From NCBI RefSeq assembly GCF_022201045.2, contig NC_068561.1:24062501-24126500 (forward strand): a DNA stretch of 64,000 nt, in the 5' to 3' direction. The notes beneath the pieces were generated by a model, which was not told the origin of the DNA, made no database searches, and saw nothing but the letters and a program-made list of their open reading frames with translations. This document shows positions 47,761 to 59,033 of this stretch, in pieces. The first letter of the stretch is position 1, and every line of letters starts with the position of its first letter. This DNA comes from Citrus sinensis (lineage: Eukaryota; Streptophyta; Magnoliopsida; Sapindales; Rutaceae). Both the position numbers and the translations under genes were made by a program.

Positions 47761-49240
47761 GTTTACTTTTTCTCTTTCTTTCTTGAGAAACAAACACACA
47801 CTGGAAAAAATGAGAATGAAAATCGAAGTTCTCTACTTAATTTGGTGAGTTATGTCCCATGCATGATTGTGACTGAAATTTATAGCGTGTTAGCACCGTT
47901 CCTTTGCATGACAATTGGCACCAAAGTGGTTGCGGGTTTGAGGATTTTGGCCTTTGGACCCGGGATGCCGTGAAAAGTGTCAACAATCGTATACAATTTA
48001 AAAGGTTATTAACATTTTATTTAGGCCTTGAAAATTTGAACGACTGGAGAATTACAAAACATTAGCACGTTCGAAATTATTTTTGGTAATTGAATGCATG
48101 TATACTTCGTTATGATCACGTAATTAAAGCTTTGTGCTGTTTGAATTTCTACACGACAAGTGTGCTTTCACAAATTTGCTAGCCAGTGATTTAGAAAACA
48201 AAGACGTCGAATCACTGAAATATTTTGAACTATACGTAGTTGTTTTAGCAAGAAATTATTTATGAATGAAAATGAATAAAGGAGGCACCAAAATATGTGT
48301 AGTGGCGCTTATCCTTGTGCAGCTTTAGAACATGCAGCGTTTTACAAACCCATCCCTCGTGCACATGGATTGATTTTCAATTGTTTTTTTTTAAAAAAAA
48401 ATAAATAACTGTGGCTACATACATTTGAAAGCATTTTCCAAATTGTTTCTCATTTTTCAGAACCGAAAAATAGTAAAACACGGGCTTGGTTACATGTTTT
48501 TGTACACTTGCTTTACAAAACAGAAATACATTTTCTTTTTTATTTATAATCATTGATAAATTTTGAAAACAGTATTTTATTTATAAAAAAAAAAACTCAA
48601 TTTTTTTTTTTTTTTTGCATGACTCTTATTTTACTCATTTCAGAGAAACAATGTATGAACACGTTCTTGCTAATTTCAAGTTTAAGGGACCGCACTGCCA
48701 AACGCGTTTTCCATTTTAATGAAGAACATCATTTTAAAGATTCATCACGAGATTCACTCATATATAGACTAGTTAAGTTGGGTCATAAAATAATACCAAA
48801 CCAATCAAATCATTTTCTTAATATACAGATCAAATCAAATCAAATCCGCAAATTAAAATTATTGGCTTCTTTATGTAGTGATTGATTTTGATTGACTGAA
48901 TTTCTATTTTTACTCTTACACTATCAGAATGTGACGATTACCATAAATTATATTATTCCTTAAAGCATTAATTGACAGTTTTATTTCGTCGTTGATGTAA
49001 TATTTTATTTTTATTATTCATTGATGACATATTAAGGAACTTCTTAATCTGCCAAATAGTACACTTTAAATATTAAATAAATATACAGATTTTACTCCGT
49101 TTTACCAGTAACTATCTAATATATAACGGTCCCAAATCACCCCCTTAATTAGTTAGATTACAAAATGTAAAGATTTAAGTGACTTTACCAATTTCCAGTT
49201 ATCAATTATAATCATTTTCGAAACGATTCATTATACTTAA
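47761..49240. other. Upstream region of KIN copy b
   Basis: Promoter-side sequence with a TATA-like CGCTATAAA (-) near 47879-47887, then AT-rich intergenic DNA. ORFs such as 48553-48885 are low complexity and not supported. Confidence 0.4.
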
Positions 49241-49382
49241 GGGTCCAGTTATAGTATCACAGTGGTGCCATACCACAACTGGATCCAGTTATTAAATTCA
49301 GTTTTGGTGACAACTATAAGCTGGATCCAATAGTTGAATCCAGCTGTGGTATGGTACTACTGTAGTACCATAGTTTTACCCC
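49241..49382. mobile_element. 142-bp MITE with GTACCACAGTGG-type ends
   Basis: Left end GGGTCCAGTTATAGTATCAC and the reverse complement of the right end GGGGTAAAACTATGGTACTA continue into CAGTGGTGCCATACCACA and CAGTAGTACCATACCACA. The exact 8-bp repeat ATACTTAA flanks it (49233-49240 and 49383-49390). Its ends share the palindromic core seen in the long-TIR element at 38248-39110, so both probably belong to one Mutator-like group. Confidence 0.7.
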
Positions 49383-50868
49383 ATACTTAATATGTTAAAA
49401 AAAATAAAATCGAGATTGTAATAAAAAACTTAACATATTTGACTAACAACTTATAAATGCATAACCTAAAAAATTGAAGAGGTTACTTATGATATATAAC
49501 GGATGCGAGGTAATCTTACTCGCATCAAGAAATATAATCTACCCAAAATGAAAGCATAACAGCTCTCAATAATTATTACATTATTTTTTTTAAATTTCAT
49601 TATTAATACAAAAAGCTCATAACTTTTTACCGATGAGTGACAAGTGAAAATGGTACACGTTATATACAAATTATAACCTAATAAGAAGTCATTGATCTGG
49701 TTGTAAAATACTATTTCCCATCAGCAGGAGAAACAAAATATTTGGCCTCGACGGGGCCACAATATGGAAACCATAAACTTGAGAAATCTACAACATAAAA
49801 TTTGTAAAATTGAGAAGGCTGGCTAGTATAACGTTGAGGGCCAAATGAAGAAAATCATATAATTTAGTGGTCTGAAAGAAAATATGTAAAAATGAGGGGG
49901 CAATATGTAAGGTAGAATATCCATTGAGTTCTTTATTATTATTATTTTCAGCTTGGGGCGCCCCGACCGTACAATTTGGAGCAATGCTCAAGAGTGCTCC
50001 CCATTATGCTAAATTAAAACTTCATACAGACACCACCGATTGATAGTGACTCAGAAGATTATTTATGTATATAATATATATATATATATATAGAAACTAA
50101 ATATCATGTTACTTGCAAAAGTATGTAACTGTCGTGCTATTAAGTCGTTAGGTTACAAAATGTAAAACAGTATAGTAGTACAGTTGAAAATGACAAATTT
50201 GTCACCGACATCTTTATTAAACTTCCCCAAAAAAAACCCCAAACTGGCAAATATTAAATCAGCTGACTCAGATCCATGTCAGCACCCACCAAACTTCCCG
50301 GTGTCGTAAATTTTCTTCAGACCAGACTCCAGAGAGAGTTATTTCAAATTCTCCGTCCAATAATAAATTTAAAAAAAAAAAACTTATTTCATAATTTTTT
50401 AAAGAAAATGGGGAAAATTATAAAGAAAAAATTCCCCAACAAATACACGTTAATATACACACAATTATGAGTCATCCGATGAAGATGACTATTACTTGAT
50501 CAATGTTTATCTAGAAAGAATAAACGCCTCGGCTCTTATCCAACGGCCCACATTGAACTTTGCATTAAATCTCTCAACTAATGACTAAATCTTACATTAC
50601 GTTGATAAATTATTTTAATTTCCACGCAGGGCCAGCATGTTGTTGTAAAAGGAAGGTACCCAGAACACCAAAGTCACTTTACCGTTTTAGCCTCAGATAA
50701 GTAATGGAAATTTTCTTATAAAACCCCCCATAGGCGACACCTCAATTCAAGCTTTGCCATTGGTATTATAGCAATCCAAAAAAAAAAAAAATATAGTAGC
50801 AGCAGCAAAACCAAAGGGCAAAAACAAGAAAAAAAAACAAGGCCATCAAACTTTTCTCCCATAGTCAT
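49383..50868. promoter_or_regulatory. Intergenic region and promoter of the proline dehydrogenase gene
   Basis: Holds an (AT)n run at about 50066-50092. Nearer the gene are TGACTCA (50264-50270), TGAGTCA (50468-50474, overlapping ATGAGT, the reverse of ACTCAT) and a TATA-like CTTATAAAAC at about 50715-50724. ACTCAT is the known proline- and hypo-osmolarity-responsive bZIP site of Arabidopsis ProDH. Confidence 0.5.
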
Positions 50869-53264
50869 ATGGCCATTCGTTTCCAAGCACCAAAGCTTCT
50901 GAAAAACCTCCGTTACTTCACAAGAGCTCTTAACTCTGCTTCCACCACCTCAATCTCCGCCGTTTCGCCGTTGAATTTCGACGAAAAGCCTGAACCCACC
51001 ATCGAGAAACCGGCCGCGAACCGTCTTGGCTCGTCGGTTCTTGATATTAATGATCACGAAAAGCTGTTTTCTCTGCTTTCGACAACTAAGCTTATCCGTG
51101 CAGCTGCGAACCTTCACCTGGCGGCTGTTGAGCCGCTGGTTGATTTCGGCGTCTGGGTTATGAATTCCAGGTTGATGGATATTGACTTGGCACGTGAAGT
51201 TGTGATGTGCACCGTTAGACACAGTTTTTATGAACATTTTTGTGCAGGTGAGAACGCTCCTGAGGCCACAGATTGCGTCAGGAGAGTTAATGACGCAGGT
51301 TTAAGAGGCATGCTTGTGTATGCTGTTGAGCATACTGATGATGTCTCTGAGTGTGAGCAGAATTTGCAGGGATTTCTCCAAACTGTTCAATCTGCCAAGT
51401 CTCTGCCTCCGGAATCTGTAAGTTTTTTTCTACTCTTTAATTCCTTCATCACATACGCATTAACTTTTTAAGATCTTTGTTTTTTAAACTAAAATCTTGA
51501 GATCTTTTACTAATACCGCCTCATTAATCATGTTCCTTTAGGAAAATAGTTATCTGTTTTATCTCCTTTCATCCTTTCTTTAATATAAATTAGAAAATAA
51601 ATTTTAGCGGCTGAACAAACTGCCACGCTGAAAAAAAGAAACCAAACAAGGAACCAAAATGCAACTAGCTTAGTCTAGTGGCATTTTTCTTAAAAGTTTT
51701 GCATGCTTGCTGACGCTTGATGGTTGGTCCTACAACATAACAGCTGGGTTTGAATTTAATATTTAAAAAAAATTAATTTTCTCTTTAGAAAGATAGAGAA
51801 GCAATCACAATCCAACTTGAATATTCTCAAATAGGAAAAACAAAAATTGTTGTGAAAATTCAAAGAATCAAAGATTCCCCCCACGCGATTAGGAAAATGG
51901 GAAATTTCTTAGCACATCAAGTTTGAGTCATTTACACCGAGAGAGAGAGAGAGAGAGATTGAACCCGATACGTCTTTGTAACTCCTGTCCGCCCACCTCA
52001 TAATTAATAAAAATAAAAGAAAAAGTCCAAACCTTGCAGTTATTGCAAGCTGTGAATTCGTTGTCATTTGGTGTCAATTGCATGCCACAAAACGACGTTC
52101 CTAATTTTTTTTTTTTTTTTTTTTTGTAACAGGCTAGTTTTGTGATAGCGAAGATCTCAGCAATTTGTCCCATGAGCTTACTCCAGAGAGTGAGCGATTT
52201 GCTTAGATGGCAACAAAGAGACCCTTCATTTAATCTCCCGTGGAAGCTCAACAACTTCCCTCTTTTCTCGGATTGCAGCCCCTTATATCACACGTTGCAA
52301 AAACCTGAACCGTTGACATTACAAGAAGAAAATGAGCTCCAATCAGCCCACCAAAGGCTACAAAAGTTGTGCCAAGAATGCTTAGAGGCCAATGTGCCAC
52401 TAACAGTCGATGCAGAGGACACATTTGTGCAGCCTGCTATTGATTACTTGACATACAATGCAGCACTCTCGAACAACAAAGCCGGTAAGCCGATCGTGTA
52501 CAACACAATTCAGGCTTACTTGAAGGATGCCAAGGAAAGATTGTTTCTTGCAACAGAAGCTGCTGAGAAAATGGGAGTGCCTATGGGGTTTAAGCTTGTC
52601 AGGGGAGCTTATATGTCTAGTGAAAGTAAACTAGCTGCGTCCTTGGGATTTGACTCTCCTATTCACAATAGCATTCAAGAGACTCATGCCTGTTACAACG
52701 ATTGTGCTTCTTACATGCTGGAGAAGATTGCTGACGGCTCCGGTGCTGTTGTTCTTGCTACCCATAATGTGGAATCAGGTAAATACAAAATATTACTTAA
52801 GCACTTATTTTGATGTTAATGCTTGACGTGATAATGATGTGATGTTTGCTTGTGAATAGGGCAACTAGCCGCAGCAAAGGCGACTGATCTGGGGATCAAA
52901 GGGGACCAGAAGCTGGAATTTGCACAGCTTTACGGGATGGCGGAAGCTCTTTCTTATGGCTTAAGAAATGCAGGGTTTCAAGTTAGCAAGTACATGCCAT
53001 TTGGGCCTGTGGACAAAATCATACCGTATTTGCTGAGGAGGGCAGAGGAGAATAGGGGATTCTTATCTGCTTCAAATCTCGATAGGCAACTCATGAGGTA
53101 AAATTGAGTTTGGAAAAGTGCTTACTTGAATTTTTTTCTTTAAAAAAAAAAAAAACCACTTTTAATTTGATGATTTTGAAAGCAGAATGTAACTTTTTTT
53201 TCCTTTTTTGTCGGCGGTGCGCAGGAAGGAGTTGATGAGGAGAGTAAATGCTGCAGTGATGTAA
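50869..53264 (+). CDS. ProDH: Proline dehydrogenase, mitochondrial
   Basis: Four exons, 50869-51417, 52133-52778, 52860-53097 and 53225-53264, encode 490 residues. The enzyme (EC 1.5.5.2) oxidises proline to pyrroline-5-carboxylate with FAD, feeding electrons to ubiquinone in the inner mitochondrial membrane. It is the first step of proline breakdown after stress. The N-terminal ~45 residues (MAIRFQAPKLLKNLRYFTRA) look like a mitochondrial presequence. The barrel domain shows typical plant blocks: PLTVDAEDTF, KLVRGAYMSSE, VVLATHNVES, and the substrate-binding RRAEENRGFLSASN segment near the C-terminus. Length fits the family (Arabidopsis ProDH1 is 499). Intron 1 (715 bp) contains a (GA)n run at about 51941-51958 and a long T tract before the acceptor. 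The promoter carries bZIP-type sites. Confidence 0.95.
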
Positions 53265-53436
53265 GGTGAAGATGATGGGATCTGACTTGAATTGTGTTGT
53301 ATCAAGCATCATGGCTCATGATGATGCTAAAATAATGTACAAAAATAAAATTAGAAACATCTGTAATTTCGAATTTTCTCGTTTTAATGTACTGTTATTT
53401 CAAGAAATTCTACTTTGCTTTCTATCATGTTGCTTT

Positions 53437-53508
53437 TACTTCGAAAAAGGAGAATGTGGTGGAATGTGAATGGACTTCGTAAAAGGGGAATGTGGTGGAA
53501 TGTGAATG
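53437..53508. repeat. 36-bp tandem duplication downstream of ProDH
   Basis: ACTTCGAAAAAGGAGAATG (from 53438) and ACTTCGTAAAAGGGGAATG (from 53474) begin two adjacent 36-bp units with two or three mismatches. They directly abut the probable MITE that follows. Confidence 0.75.
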
Positions 53509-53927
53509 AATTTAGAATGAGAATGAAATTTTAATATTTACTTGGCAAAATAAATGGGAATGAAAATTAATTTATCAAAAGAGTCATAATATAAAATAAT
53601 GTAATTTTCATTAAATAGGTACATGTATAAATATTATTATAAAAATGATATTAGTTAAAAAACTAAAATTAATAATAATAATAATAAATGTTAATAATAA
53701 TAATATTAATAAAAATAAAAATAACAATAATTAGTAATAACTAAAATAATTAAGTTAATGACATTTAATAATAATAATAATATTTAAAATAATAAAATTA
53801 ATTGTGATTTGAATGAGGGTAATTCGAGAAATATGAAAAAATTATAGGGATACGAAAATCAGTTCAAGGAATGAGAATCTTCATTTCTAATTCCCATTGG
53901 AATGAGATTCTCATTCTTTATTCCCAA
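53490..53927. mobile_element. Probable MITE with GAATGAGAAT-type ends
   Basis: The left side has GAATTTAGAATGAGAATGAA and the reverse complement of the right side has GAATAAAGAATGAGAATCTC. The middle is almost pure A+T ((AAT)n). Exact ends and target duplication could not be fixed. Confidence 0.4.
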
Positions 53928-55787
53928 ATTATATGGAACCCACACATTTTATTCCATTTCTCAAATTACATTTACACACCATTAATTCGCAATAGTACTC
54001 CAACAAGAACCAGCAGGGCATCAATTAATTCTATCAACATGTTATATTCTCTAATTCTTAATTTCTGGCTTGAAAACCATACTCAAATTGACACACATAT
54101 TGTATGCCCATCAATTAAGCACGTGAACATTACGCTACACATATTAAAGATAATAACGCTATGTAATATGTACGCGATAGCGTTGCTTTATTATAAATTA
54201 TCACGGTGATCCCACTGACAACCACATGTTATATGTATGCCACTTGTAGCAACACTACAAAAAATATATGAAATTACATCAATGTTTATGATAACAAATA
54301 TAATGTTTATATATTTGTTAAACATGGTTTTGAAACAACGCTTTTAACAAAAATAATAAAGATATTATTATAGAGTCTTTTTATTTCATAATTTTCTCTA
54401 TTTTCACAAAATTTTTAAAAATAAATAGGTATGACTTTCTAATTTTCTATACATAATTTGTTAAATAAACCATCATACATTTTTGAAACTTCTATCATAT
54501 CTTTGATTTTAACCAAATATATATAATATATAATTATATCTTATTTTTTTCATAAACCATAATAGGCGAATAAAAGGTAATTTTAATTTATTTCTATTTT
54601 AATCATTATATAATAAAACAACACTTTTATAATAAAATTTAACAGATGCATTATTCGTAAATACAACAAAAAAATTATTAAATATCGAACTATTTTTTTA
54701 TCAACAAATTATTTTTTTCTGCACAACATATACAAAAGTAACTTATTTTATCAACTAATGTAATTTTAAACGGGTAACTTTAATTTTTGAACTACCACAA
54801 CAAGTGTTTGCTTTTGATGGCTGTGGTTAAAGTCCAAGAGGTGAATCAATTGTGTGAATTTAATATTCAAGATTCTGAGCGCAACTAATAAATAATTTTC
54901 AACGTACACGCCGTAGGAATCAGCTGCTGCCGAGCCGCAGAGCAGAAGACGCCAAAACAGTGGTACCAACCAAAAGTACCGCCACCACCACGGCATGTGA
55001 CAGGCAAAAGGGGTCCCAATTTGATGTACAGTGCATTTATGTTTGTTTTTCCAATCTCCGAAAGAAAAGGGCTCCCACATTTATTAACGCTTATGTGCTG
55101 TCGCTGTGCTTTCATAATTTTCTTCTCTCTCCAAGAGGAAAGGCAGCGCATTCTGATGCCAGAATGATGTGGAAGCATCCAGATTTACTAATTAATTGGC
55201 CGAGTGGGGACCAAAAGACCAGTTTCGGTCGGTGAAGCCATGACTCAACATGAGGTGGAGGCGAAATCCCATTATAATAAAAATTTAATAAAACCGAGTA
55301 CTTTTCGTAGCACCACTTTTAAAGATATCATATTTTTTTTGGTTTTGACTTTGACTCACATGGTTCAAATTTATCACGCAGCGAGCATCAAGAAATCTCG
55401 CACATTTTGCAGACATTAACACGAACACGATTGTTGATTCCGTCATATCTTATCTTATTATCACTTGAGGGGCGCGGGGGAATCTCTGGATCCCATTTGC
55501 CGAGATTCCAGTCCATCCCCGCTCAAGAAAAATGATATAATAATAAAAAAAGAATATATATAATAATTCGTGCGGAATGGATACAATGTCAACCAATTCC
55601 ATCAGAGAGCTGGACCCTGGATGCCTGGAACAGGGATTCAACCACAACCGCTATTTGCACCTTTTTTTTTTTTTTTTTTGTTCTCCATGGGGACATGTGC
55701 AAAGAACTTCGTACGACTCGGGACGATAATTAATTTTTAATTAGTCGTTAATATTAGTTTATATGAACAAAGCTTACAATAATATTA
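53928..55787. other. Intergenic, no gene recognised
   Basis: AT-rich to about 54,750, then mixed composition to 55,680. The less AT-rich part (54,880-55,240) has overlapping short frames on both strands without family signatures. CACTACAAAAAA at 54254 resembles one CACTA terminus but has no partner. Confidence 0.4.
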
Positions 55788-56178
55788 GGGTAATTTTTAA
55801 CTTGCCCCCAAATAAATTAATATTTTACAACCCGCACCCAAAAAAAATGATGTGTTGCACATCGCTCCCAATTTCATTAATTTTTCAGTTAAGCGGCTCC
55901 GTTTAACTTTTGATTGAATGACAAAAATGCTCCCTCTATACGAAAAAAAAAAAACAAAATTTTTAGCTCATTTAATTTTTTTTAAAAGGTTTTTATTTCA
56001 ATTGCAATAAAGAGAATTCCCATTAAAATTAATTTAAGGAATGAACTTCCAATTTTACCCCTCCACCGTTAAACTTAATTGAAAAATTAACGAAATTAGG
56101 GGCACGGTGCAACACGTCATTTTTTTTTGGTGCACGGTGCAAAGTATCAATTTATTTGGGGTAGGTTAAAAATTTCCC
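55788..56178. mobile_element. Mutator-like MITE with ~110-bp TIRs
   Basis: Left end GGGTAATTTTTAACTTGCCC pairs with the reverse complement of the right end GGGAAATTTTTAACCTACCC. The match continues inward for over 100 bp (CCAAATAAATTAATA against CCAAATAAATTGATA, AAAAAAATGATGTGTTGCAC against AAAAAAATGACGTGTTGCAC, then TTTCATTAATTTTTCA against TTTCGTTAATTTTTCA). The 9-bp flanks ATAATATTA (55779-55787) and ATAATGTTA (56179-56187) differ at one base. Long TIRs plus a 9-bp target repeat indicate a MULE-derived MITE. Confidence 0.8.
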
Positions 56179-56226
56179 ATAATGTTATGTTGAGAGCTAT
56201 GTATGTGGAACAAATATCGAAAAATA

Positions 56227-56534
56227 GAGGTGTGCAAATTTGGGTTCGGATCAATCCGATCGAATTTCAGGTTAATCGGGTTGAAAAAAATGTAAAACGA
56301 ACTCAACCCAAACATGTGATTCGAACCAATTAGATTCAAATATATTCCTATTGGATAGAATCAAAGATTTATGTTTGTTTTGGTTTTGATTTTTTTGAAT
56401 TTTTGAATCGGATCGAGTTGGCCAAAATTCAATCCGATTGGGTCAGAGCCTTCATTTGAATCCAATATGAACCCGAAATTTTTAGATCGAATCGGGTCAG
56501 ATCGATTCGGGTCGGGTCATTTGCCCACCCCTAC
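56227..56534. mobile_element. 308-bp MITE of the GGGGTGGGCAAA type
   Basis: Left end GAGGTGTGCAAATTTGGGTT; reverse complement of the right end GTAGGGGTGGGCAAATGACC. The inside is made of GGTT/CGGGTC/GATTCG-type words (GGGTTCGGATC, TCGGGTCGGGTC). An exact 9-bp direct repeat CGAAAAATA flanks it (56218-56226 and 56535-56543). This pattern is common among plant non-autonomous elements with 8-9 bp target duplications. Confidence 0.75.
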
Positions 56535-56543
56535 CGAAAAATA

Positions 56544-59033
56544 TTGTAGACTTTTGCCACTTGCTGAGGATGGTTTGGTTGGACGGATAGAGGTGGCTGG
56601 CATACATTAAGCTTGAAGAATAGCCATTGTGTGTGTGTGCACACACAAACATGCTATCTTCATTATTTTTACCTATATTTTATACTTGCTTAGAACAATT
56701 GATAGCATAACTCGAAAATGTACGTCTAATTAGAGCTGATCTGTTCTTAAATTTTTTTAAAAATTTATACTTCCAGCATAGGGAGAGTCTAACCCCATTC
56801 CCTAATGCGGAGAGGGAAAAGTGAAACCTATATGACTATATCATAATTTTTTTTATAAGTTGAAAAAACAATTAATACAATATATACATAGTTAATTTTT
56901 ATATCTAAGTTAATATAACAACTATTCTGTCATTTAATAACAGGTTTTACTGTATTAACATATCAATAATGAATAATAAAATTAATTAACAAATAGCACA
57001 TGATAGCTGATTATAGGCGACATATTAATTGAATTACAAATTTTATATTCCAACTACTGTTATTGATTTGAAAATTGTCGCAACTCCCTCCGTACTTCTT
57101 TCTGCCAATCTCCAAACACGATATCAAATCTCAAGTGCTTGAATGAAATTCAACTTTTAATGAAGTACATATAGTATAATTTGCAAAAGCTCCCAAAAAA
57201 AAAATCCCAATATTATAAATAAATCAAAGATAAGCTGGCAAAAGTCGTGTGCTAATGGCCATAAATACAAAGTGGGAGTCCAAATCACAGCAAGTGGGTA
57301 GTGGTACCTTAAATCTTTTAACCAACCAGCATGAGATAATTTGATCGAATGCACGCTGAGTGCTGACAAAAAAAAGCGCAGCATTTTCCGGAAAATGACA
57401 ATCATTGAAGAATCGGCCAACCATTTACAACTCATTTAATGAAAAAGAAAAAAGTAGAAAAATAGCTGTTTACCACTGATATTTTATCATCTTCTACTTC
57501 TTTGAAGGAGCTAGACTAGATAGATTCCAAAACTTCTGAAGCTGTTTCAGAATAGCAAAAATATATGAGTGTGTAACCCGGTGGGGGAGAAAAAGTGGGA
57601 AACAACAGAACAAGATTATAATGACAAACGACTTTTAAATTGATGTGACAACATTTTTTTTGATAGCAATTATCAACATTGGTTTATGAGTAGAAATTAC
57701 CCAATAATTGAAACTTCTATAATACTACCAACGAAAGTGAAAGCAAAAAGGATGTGAAATAGTTCAATTAGATGGTGCCGTGCCGGTGGTTATACTTCTT
57801 TCGTCACATGAAACAATGTCGCCATCATAAATTATTATATGAATGGAAAAGAAAACAAGAAGATGGAAGAAACAATGTCGCTAGATCCTTTGATTAATAC
57901 TAATATTGAGTCATTGGTGTTATTAGGTCTTGCGTGTTCATCCTTATTTCAATTAATTAAATACATATTAGTTTCTTTTTTTTTCTTTCTTAGTAGAATA
58001 TATATATCCATCTTCATTTCACTACTTATCAATTTGATTCACTTTGAGGTTATGACTTGACTTTAATTCTATATTGAATCCTAAACTTATCCAATATTCA
58101 TTAGATTTAATACTAATATTGAGTAACTGCTACGAGTTTAAGCTTCTTAGTCATTTTAAACTGAAAATTCTTTATCATATGTATCTAAAATTTTCTAGTA
58201 TTGTATTTTAGTCCAAATTAAGGTTTAGTCCTTGCCTTCTCCAAAGATTTAGACGTGGATCGTCAGCTAAATAAAATTACTTGAAACCACTTGGTGAAGC
58301 CTTAAAAGCTTGTGAAATGTATCAAACTGAATCAAACAAGGCAAATGATTTTCAACAAAAACCAAAAAACAAAATAACCAGAAAAAAAAAATGGCTAAGT
58401 GTCTGTTCAGATTGCAGGTGCATTGACTTTTTTGATCTAGAACTGTAATGGAATGAGATCATTAGTTGTCAAATATGAGTGGGTGAATAGTTTGTAAGCA
58501 TTAATTGGTAAGTATTCTCGCTCGCCGCCTTCCAAAATGGAAGAGAATCGAACGGATATACTAAATACAATCATTCATACTCAAAATGTAAAACTTCAAG
58601 TTCGGTGTACTTTTGCCAGTTCGTCATTTTGCAACCTTCAGACGAGACTCGAGAGCCTCTCAATTACCCAATAAGGTCTATTCGCATAGTTATTTTGGGC
58701 TCCCTGTGGTGAACTATGTAGAATGAAACCAAATTCATTTTTGGGCCGGCTTGCACAGAGTGGTAGACCAACAACACCCCAAAAGATATATTGGCATGAA
58801 ATGATGGCTTGCTTCCATTATTTGTATTTTATGATCATTAACTGAAGAGACTAAATAAGGATAACTAAAGTATTAAATCTGATAATCTTACTGAATTCAA
58901 TTGGTATATCACTTTTGAGCAAAAAGATTATAAACAGAAACAAAATTTCTTATACATTCAGATCTGTGAAAAACCTTAAGAATTGTGTGTCAATGATTGT
59001 GGGGGGAAAAAAAGGAGGAAGAAGAAGCACACA
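56544..59033. other. Intergenic, AT-rich
   Basis: No gene recognised. Short frames at 57157-57435 and 57839-58060 lack any domain. The right end, next to 59033, should include the FTSHI3-like 3' UTR. Confidence 0.4.

Noticed and set aside
54254-54300. CACTACAAAAAA, like the end of a CACTA transposon
   Set aside because: No matching inverted terminus, subterminal repeats or 3-bp target repeat could be found.
54766-55235. Overlapping frames of 90-104 codons on both strands
   Set aside because: No domain, no promoter or splice pattern, and composition typical of chance frames in less AT-rich intergenic DNA.
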